From: Silene conica
Taxonomy: Eukaryota > Streptophyta > Magnoliopsida > Caryophyllales > Caryophyllaceae
Length of the DNA: 64,000 nucleotides
Assembly (NCBI GenBank): GCA_029255685.2
Contig: CM055315.2
Location: forward strand, 56,453,181 to 56,517,180
Direction of reading: 5' to 3'
Both the position numbers and the translations under genes were made by a program. Position 1 is the stretch's first letter, and the number at the start of each line of letters is the position of its first letter. Under the pieces are notes generated by a model. The model was not told the origin of the DNA. It saw only the letters and a list, made by a program, of their open reading frames with translations, and made no database searches. Positions 58,366 through 64,000 of the stretch are shown piece by piece.

Positions 58366-59443
58366 ACCACTCTGTCTCCTAGAAATAAACTCTTTTTCTA
58401 GAAAGACAGCCTCACGAGCCACAAACACTTTGTTCTCGTGACTATTGTAGAAGTAATAACCTCGGGTTTCCTTAGGGTAACCTACAAAAGTACATTTATC
58501 AGAACGAGGTGCAAGCTTATCGTCACACTTGTTTCTGACATAAGCGTCACAACCCCATACTTTCAAGTATTGTAGATTAGGGACCCTCCCTTTCCATATC
58601 TCATATGGTGTTTTGTGGGTAGCTTTAGTGGGACTCCTGTTCAAAGAACATATTGCAGATAAGATAGCAAATCCCCATAATGACTCAGGTAATTCAGTTT
58701 GACTCATCATTGATCGAACCATATCTAATAAAGTTCGATTCCTCCTCTCAGCCACCCCATTCAATTGTGGTGTGCCGGGAGGAGTTAACTGAGATACAAT
58801 ACCACAGTTTTTAAGGTGATCTCTAAAGTCATTGCTTAAATATTCACCACCACGATCTGATCGTAATGTTTTAATCTTCTTATTTAATTGGTTTTCTACT
58901 TCATTCTGAAACTCCTTGAACTTATCAAAAGCTTCACTTTTATACTTTATTAAGTAGATACACCCATATCTACTCATGTCATCGTTAAAAGTAATGAAAT
59001 AGTCATAATTACCTCTATCAGTGACTGTCATTCGACCACATACATCGGTATGTATTAAACCCAATAAATCACTAGCTCGAGATCGTCTTCCTTGAAAAGG
59101 TGAACGAGTCATCTTGCCAAGTAGACAAGATTCACATGTACCAAATGATTCGAAATCAAAAGGTTTAAGAACACCAGTCGACACTAGTCTTTTAATGCGT
59201 TTCTCGTTAATATGTCCTAATCGACAATGCCATAAATAAGATAGATCGGTATCACCGGTTTTGAGTCTTTTATTATCCAAATGATAAACATCGTTGCAAG
59301 TGTCTAGAATATAAATACCATTAATAGAAATAGCTTGACTATATACAATCCCATTAAGGGAAAAAGTACAACACTTGTCCTTAATTACAAAATGAAACCC
59401 TTCCGTGTCTAATACAGATACTGATATTATATTCCTAGACAAC
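58366..59443 (-). pseudogene. pol: H pol: integrase (left duplicate)
   Basis: The minus strand runs from RNIISVSVLD at the S junction through LWHCRLGHINEKRI, HTDVCGRMT, LRSDRGGEY and LNGVAERRNRT to the TGA at 58363. Gly-Arg replaces the usual Gly-Pro in VCGPM of the other copy. The part 58770-59443 is duplicated at 62496-63169. Confidence 0.87.
58770..59443. repeat. 674-bp direct duplication flanking S, left copy
   Basis: It has equal length to 62496-63169, with about four substitutions. Confidence 0.92.
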
Positions 59444-62400
59444 TGTAATACCCAGTATTTTTAGCCTCGGTCAACGGTAGTCAAACCATGTCTTATACAC
59501 GTTTTTCAAATGAAATTTTATAAAGCATTTTACGTAAACTATTATTATTTTATAAATCGTATTTCTACGATTATTTCGTATTTTATAATCATTTTTATAA
59601 ATCATATTTCTACGATTACTTCGTAGTTTATAATCATTTTAAATTTGATAATTATTTCATAAAATGACATTTCATTCGTATTTTCTTTATTTGGTTAATA
59701 TTATATTTTCAATTGAATATATTTCATATTTTTATATTATTTCTCATTTGTACTTGTTTTATTATTTACGTCATAATAATATTTAAATCCTAATTTTATA
59801 TTTTTATGTTAGTCCTAATAAAATTAAATTCTTATAATTCATTTAATTAATATTTATTAATACTAAATTACTTAATTTATTTGGTATAAAAATTTATACG
59901 TACTCGTTTATTTAAGCTATGAGCTGAGAGCGGGATTGACCTCGAGTTGCGTGATGGACCATTGGTGATGGGTTTGGACTTGGACTTGGGTTAGGGTACA
60001 ACCATCAACATATCCATCTTTTACTAAATGTAAACCCTAATTCTTTTGTTCCCATGAACTTCTCATCTCATCGACATCCAAGTCTTATCGACACAAACAA
60101 GACAAACCCTAATACCTCACCCTCTGCCACCTTGTCTGCCTCCCTATCAAAACCTAAACCCTAAACCACCTTGACCACGTTAGAATGACGGGGAACTAGA
60201 GAAGGAACGTAGCAGGAACTACAGACTCACCACCATCGTTACCTTGCGCATTAATGTTTGTAAGTAGTTTATCATGTTGTTTTATACTTCGTATATGTAA
60301 ACTAAAGTTGTATGTGATCCTTGTAGTACGGATAACACGTTTGTCATCTTTAACCCGTCGTAGGACCACCGTGAGTAACGTTTTAATAGCCATAATTTCG
60401 ACAGTACGCAATCTTCCATACTCTGTTTCGTTTTCCTATTGTTTTCTAATGGTTGTTTGGCTTAGTATTTGGTGCGAGAGTCTGGGTAGTAGTGGTGAGG
60501 TTTTAGTAGGCTATGTGGGTGGTTGAATGGTGGTGCGTGGTGGGCGGAGCACCACCATAATAGGACTGTTATGGGGCGGTAAAATTAGGGCAGAAACCAG
60601 GGAAAATCAAGAACAGAGGAGGATAGGCGTGTGAGCAGGCCTTTTAGTGAGGCTGTCGTGGAATGTCAGAGGAGGATGAGGGCTCGAGTGGACCATCCCT
60701 GGAACCACCGTGAGTCAGTGGTGACAATGGTGGTGGCCAGAGGTGGTGTGGGTCATGGTGGTCAAAGGAAGAAGCGTGAGAAAGAAGAGGGAACTCGCGG
60801 GTTAAGTGCTGAAACAGCAGGTGTCAGGGTTGCGCGGGCTGTTTGATCAGGTGGTGGTGGCAGCGGTGGTGGTTTCAGGGGGTAATATGGGTGTGTACTT
60901 TATAGTCTGAAGTATGGGTAAGAGGTTAGGACCTTAGGTGGTGACCATGGGTGGCCGGAATGAGGGCGGTGAAAGCCAAAAGTCGGGTGCAGGAAGTCTG
61001 TGAAGGGCTGTTTGGTTAGTGTTCATGTTGTTTTAGGTTGCTTGTCATGGGGTTCGAACCCAGGTCGGGGGAAGGGGGCTGTGTAGTTACATATATTATT
61101 CTTATTATGGTTATCATTTTTAATAATGCTATTATTATTGTTGCTATGTTGTTATTCTTATTATTAATATTATTATTACTAATATGTTATTATTGTATTT
61201 TTTTTAGTATTCATTGTTGTTGTCTTTGTTTGGGTATTATTGTTATTAATATTATATATATTATGATTATTATTAATATTATGGTTAGTATTAGTAATAT
61301 TATTATTAAGTAATTGTTGCTTTCGTAGTACTTGAGTCGTAAGTAATTGAATTTGCATATGTATACTCGTGGGTTAAATTTTACGTTTTGTGAATTTTAT
61401 AATAAAGTTCGTATCTCCATAATTGTAATATATATGTGACAAGTATCGTTAGTTAGTCGTTGGTGATAATTTATATGATTCCTTACTTAATTAAATTGCT
61501 GTTAAGTAATACTTGATACGGTCTCGTTATGCATATTATATTATTTAATGGTTAATTTAAATGATAGATATATTATATTAATTTGCGTTATTGTATTAGT
61601 TAGTGATTGAGTATATTATTTTATTAGGTGTCGAGTATGTGATGAAGTAATGCTTCTGATTGGATGTTAGCTCCGTGATGGATTATATTGCTATCCAGGT
61701 AGGATACACTGACACTATACTCTATGAAGTGTTGTGAATGAATGTTTACTCTGTGTGGTGTTATGAATGGTTGTTGCCTTGTATATTATGGATGAAAATA
61801 TGAGTTATATGAGCATGGTATTTAATAGTTATTTATAATTGATGCATTCATAAGTATAAATACTATTACTGTTGCACTCATGAGCATGGCATATGCATTG
61901 GATACGGAGTTGAGATGATGAGATATTATTGGGCCCAGGCTAGTTCTGCAGGACTAGACCTGGTGACCTCAGCTGTTATGCTGGTGTTCAGTGACGACCG
62001 ATTATAGTCTGCCGGGAGGTTCGGTATGGCTTGGCGTTTCGGGTTTGAGATTGGTGTTTCGGGTTGAGATTGAGATTGTGATTGAGCTCGAGCATATCAT
62101 GACATTTGCATATCGTATTTGTTGTATTATTTATTATTGTGTTACCCTACTCAACCGCGAGGTTGACAGTGTATTCGTGTACACCTACGATGATCCGGAA
62201 TGGGGAGTAGATTCTACAGGTCAGAGACAGATGGACTAGGAGCTTGGGCATGGAGAAAGACATGGCTTGGACCTACTTAGAATTAGATCACACACTTAGA
62301 TGTTGTCATCAGTTGTATTTTTATTCTTGCGTAATAGTTGTAATATCAAAAGTTTAAATTTAATCAGATTTGTATAAAGTACTTTGGTTTGTTTTACTTT

Positions 62401-62493
62401 GTTATTCACTACCTCGGATATTCCGAGATGGTAACAGCTTCATTTATTTGAGAATGTCTTGCTAAAGGCTCTTAAATAAATGGGGGTGTTACA
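59444..62493 (+). repeat. LTR S: complete gypsy-type LTR inside H
   Basis: It runs 3050 bp from TGTAATACCC to GGGGGTGTTACA and is followed by AAGTG, the first bases usually found between LTR and primer site in this lineage. It shares with A and G the CCCTACTCAACC, AGGTTGAC block (62145-62165) and the end TTAAATAAATGGGGGTG. It contains an ATT-rich microsatellite region around 61100-61310. No second LTR or interior follows, and the ORFs in it are not conserved. Confidence 0.85.
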
Positions 62494-62495
62494 AA

Positions 62496-63169
62496 GTGTG
62501 CCGGGAGGAGTTAACTGAGATACAATACCACAGTTTTTAAGGTGATCTCTAAAGTCATTGCTTAAATATTCACCACCACGATCTGATCGTAATGTCTTAA
62601 TCTTCTTATTTAATTGGTTTTCTACTTCATTCTGAAACTCCTTGAACTTATCAAAAGCTTCACTTTTATACTTTATTAAGTAGATACACCCATATCTACT
62701 CATGTCATCGTTAAAAGTAATGAAATAGTCATAATTACCTCTATCAGTGACTGTCATTGGACCACATACATCGGTATGTATTAAACCCAATAAATCACTA
62801 GCTCGAGATCGTCTTCCTTGAAAAGGTGAACGAGTCATCTTGCCAAGTAGACAAGATTCACATGTACCAAATGATTCGAAATCAAAAGGTTTAAGAACAC
62901 CAGTCGACACTAGTCTTTTAATGCGTTTCTCGTTAATATGTCCTAATCGACAATGCCATAAATAAGATAGATCGGTATCACCGGTTTTGAGTCTTTTATT
63001 ATCCAAATGATAAACATCGTTGCAAGTGTCTAGAATATAAATACCATTAATAGAAATAGCTTGACTATATACAATCCCATTAAGGGAAAAAGTACAACAC
63101 TTGTCCTGAATTACAAAATGAAACCCTTCCGTGTCTAATACAGATACTGATATTATATTCCTAGACAAC
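62496..63169. repeat. 674-bp direct duplication flanking S, right copy
   Basis: It matches 58770-59443. It begins within a GTG shared with the AAGTG after S, and at its right end continues into H without any insertion. Confidence 0.92.
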
Positions 63170-64000
63170 GTTGGCACAAAATAACAATTATTTAGATACA
63201 ACTGCAAACCCGACGCTAAACTAAGTACATAGGTTCCAACAGATACGGCGGCTACTTTAGATCCGTTTCCCATCCGTAGATCCACGTCACCCTTGTTTAG
63301 CTTCCTTACGCTTTTTAGGCCCTGTAAATGATTACACAGGTGAGAACCACATCCAGTATCTAATACCCAAGTTGTAGTAGTAGCGTAATTTATGTCTATC
63401 ATAAAAGATTTGATTGAGAATTTACATGTTGGCTTCATAATACCAGCTTTGATGTCATCCAGATATTTGGGGCAATTACGCTTCCAATGTCCCTTGATAT
63501 TACAATAATTACAAGTATCATTGAGATGATTTCCCTTCTTAGATTTTGGTTTAGAAGGGCCATTCGCAATAGCCTTCCCTTTACCTTCAACCTGCACGGG
63601 TTTCTTACCACCACTCCTTTTAAACTTCTTCTTCCCCTTTACATTAATAGCTAGGACATCTTTCCTAGTGTTCCCACTTAACCCCATGTCTTTCTCTGCT
63701 TGCACAAGCAAAAAATGGAGTTCATGTAGACTTTTCTTCATGTTGGCCATATTATAATTTACTCGAAATTGTGTGAATCCTTTGACCATAGAGAGGGAGT
63801 GAAGCACTCGGTCCACAATAAGCTCTTCGGGGATCTTGCATCCCAGCCCTTCTAGAGTTTCCACATACTCAATCATTTTGAGTATATGGGCACTAACAGA
63901 TTGCCCTTCCTTAATATTAGCCTCAAAGAAGCGAACAGCAGCATCATATTGAAGTATCCTCGGGGCTTGAGAAAACATGGTAGAGAGCCTCGAGTATACC
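62496..64000 (-). pseudogene. gag-pol: H gag, protease and integrase start (continues past the window)
   Basis: The frame is open to the window edge, so ATG 63978 is internal and the true start lies beyond 64000. It shows a copia Gag (LHELHFLLVQAEKDMGLS), a Lys-rich linker and a CCHC knuckle (CNYCNIKGHWKRNC, about 63510-63470). Protease (WVLDTGCGSHLC) and integrase follow up to LTPPGT, where the S junction cuts it. The last residues before the stop at 62440 are S sequence. It is close to C1 and C2 in the shared domains but keeps the capsid region that C1 lacks. Confidence 0.87.

Larger units (their letters stand above)
52745..64000 (-). mobile_element. Element H: Ty1/copia retrotransposon, 5' part beyond the window
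   Basis: The 3' LTR is 52745-54989, the polypurine tract is next, and pol and gag follow on the minus strand to the window end. Its layout and LTR resemble C1. It is interrupted by fragment T, a LINE and LTR S. The 5' LTR is not in view. CGTTG at 52740-52744 is the likely target site. Confidence 0.88.

Noticed and set aside
60631..60846. 71-codon Arg-rich ORF in LTR S
   Set aside because: It lies within a GT/GA-rich part of the LTR comparable to the non-coding G-rich part of the A LTR.
61038..61313. 91-codon hydrophobic ORF in LTR S
   Set aside because: It is ATT-rich microsatellite translation with no recognisable domain.

Overview
The window is repeat-derived DNA from a plant nuclear genome, most likely an angiosperm. 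The evidence is plant-type Ty3/gypsy and Ty1/copia LTR retrotransposons with tRNA-iMet or tRNA-Asp primer sites, a Stowaway-like MITE and a plant-type LINE. I found no host gene, rRNA or tRNA gene. The species cannot be fixed from this sequence.

Almost everything belongs to one nest of retrotransposons. I name the elements by letter. F (gypsy, minus strand) is the outermost host: part of its 3' LTR is 14106-15555 and part of its interior is 15556-16684. G (gypsy, minus) sits in the F LTR. Its 5' LTR is 11755-14105, and its interior runs left and off the window. A (gypsy chromovirus, plus, 1176-11018) sits inside G with the target duplication GTTAT. E (non-autonomous, tRNA-Asp primed, minus) sits in F and starts at 16685. 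D (gypsy, minus, 17392-41820, target duplication TACTA) sits in the E 3' LTR. C1 (copia, minus, 21693-38272, target duplication AACGA) sits in the D gag gene. C2 (copia, minus, 24614-33330, target duplication GCCAT) sits in the C1 pol gene.

On the right, the E 5' LTR (45326-46005) is cut by B (gypsy, plus, from 46006). B is cut inside its integrase at 52744 by H (copia, minus, 52745 to beyond the window end). H itself received a 5'-truncated LINE, a complete gypsy-type LTR (S, 59444-62493) and an LTR fragment (T, 53472-54146). Both gypsy remnants are accompanied by duplication of the flanking H sequence.

The gene content is therefore gag and pol only, in varying states of decay. C2 has one nonsense codon in a 4-kb polyprotein. 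B is open over 3.9 kb if an 83-bp intron-like segment in gag is removed. A has several frameshifts and a deletion. C1 lacks the reverse transcriptase catalytic block. D has lost nearly all of pol. E has no recognisable pol at all.

The observations I rate highest are these: the frame-restoring intron-like segment in B gag; paired GGTCGACCGACC motifs at a constant 21-bp pitch in unrelated elements; a U3 hairpin whose arms differ between copia families but keep pairing; covarying hairpins in the D LTR minisatellite; and C2 LTRs that are far more diverged than those of the element C2 inserted into. All identities given were compared by eye and are approximate.
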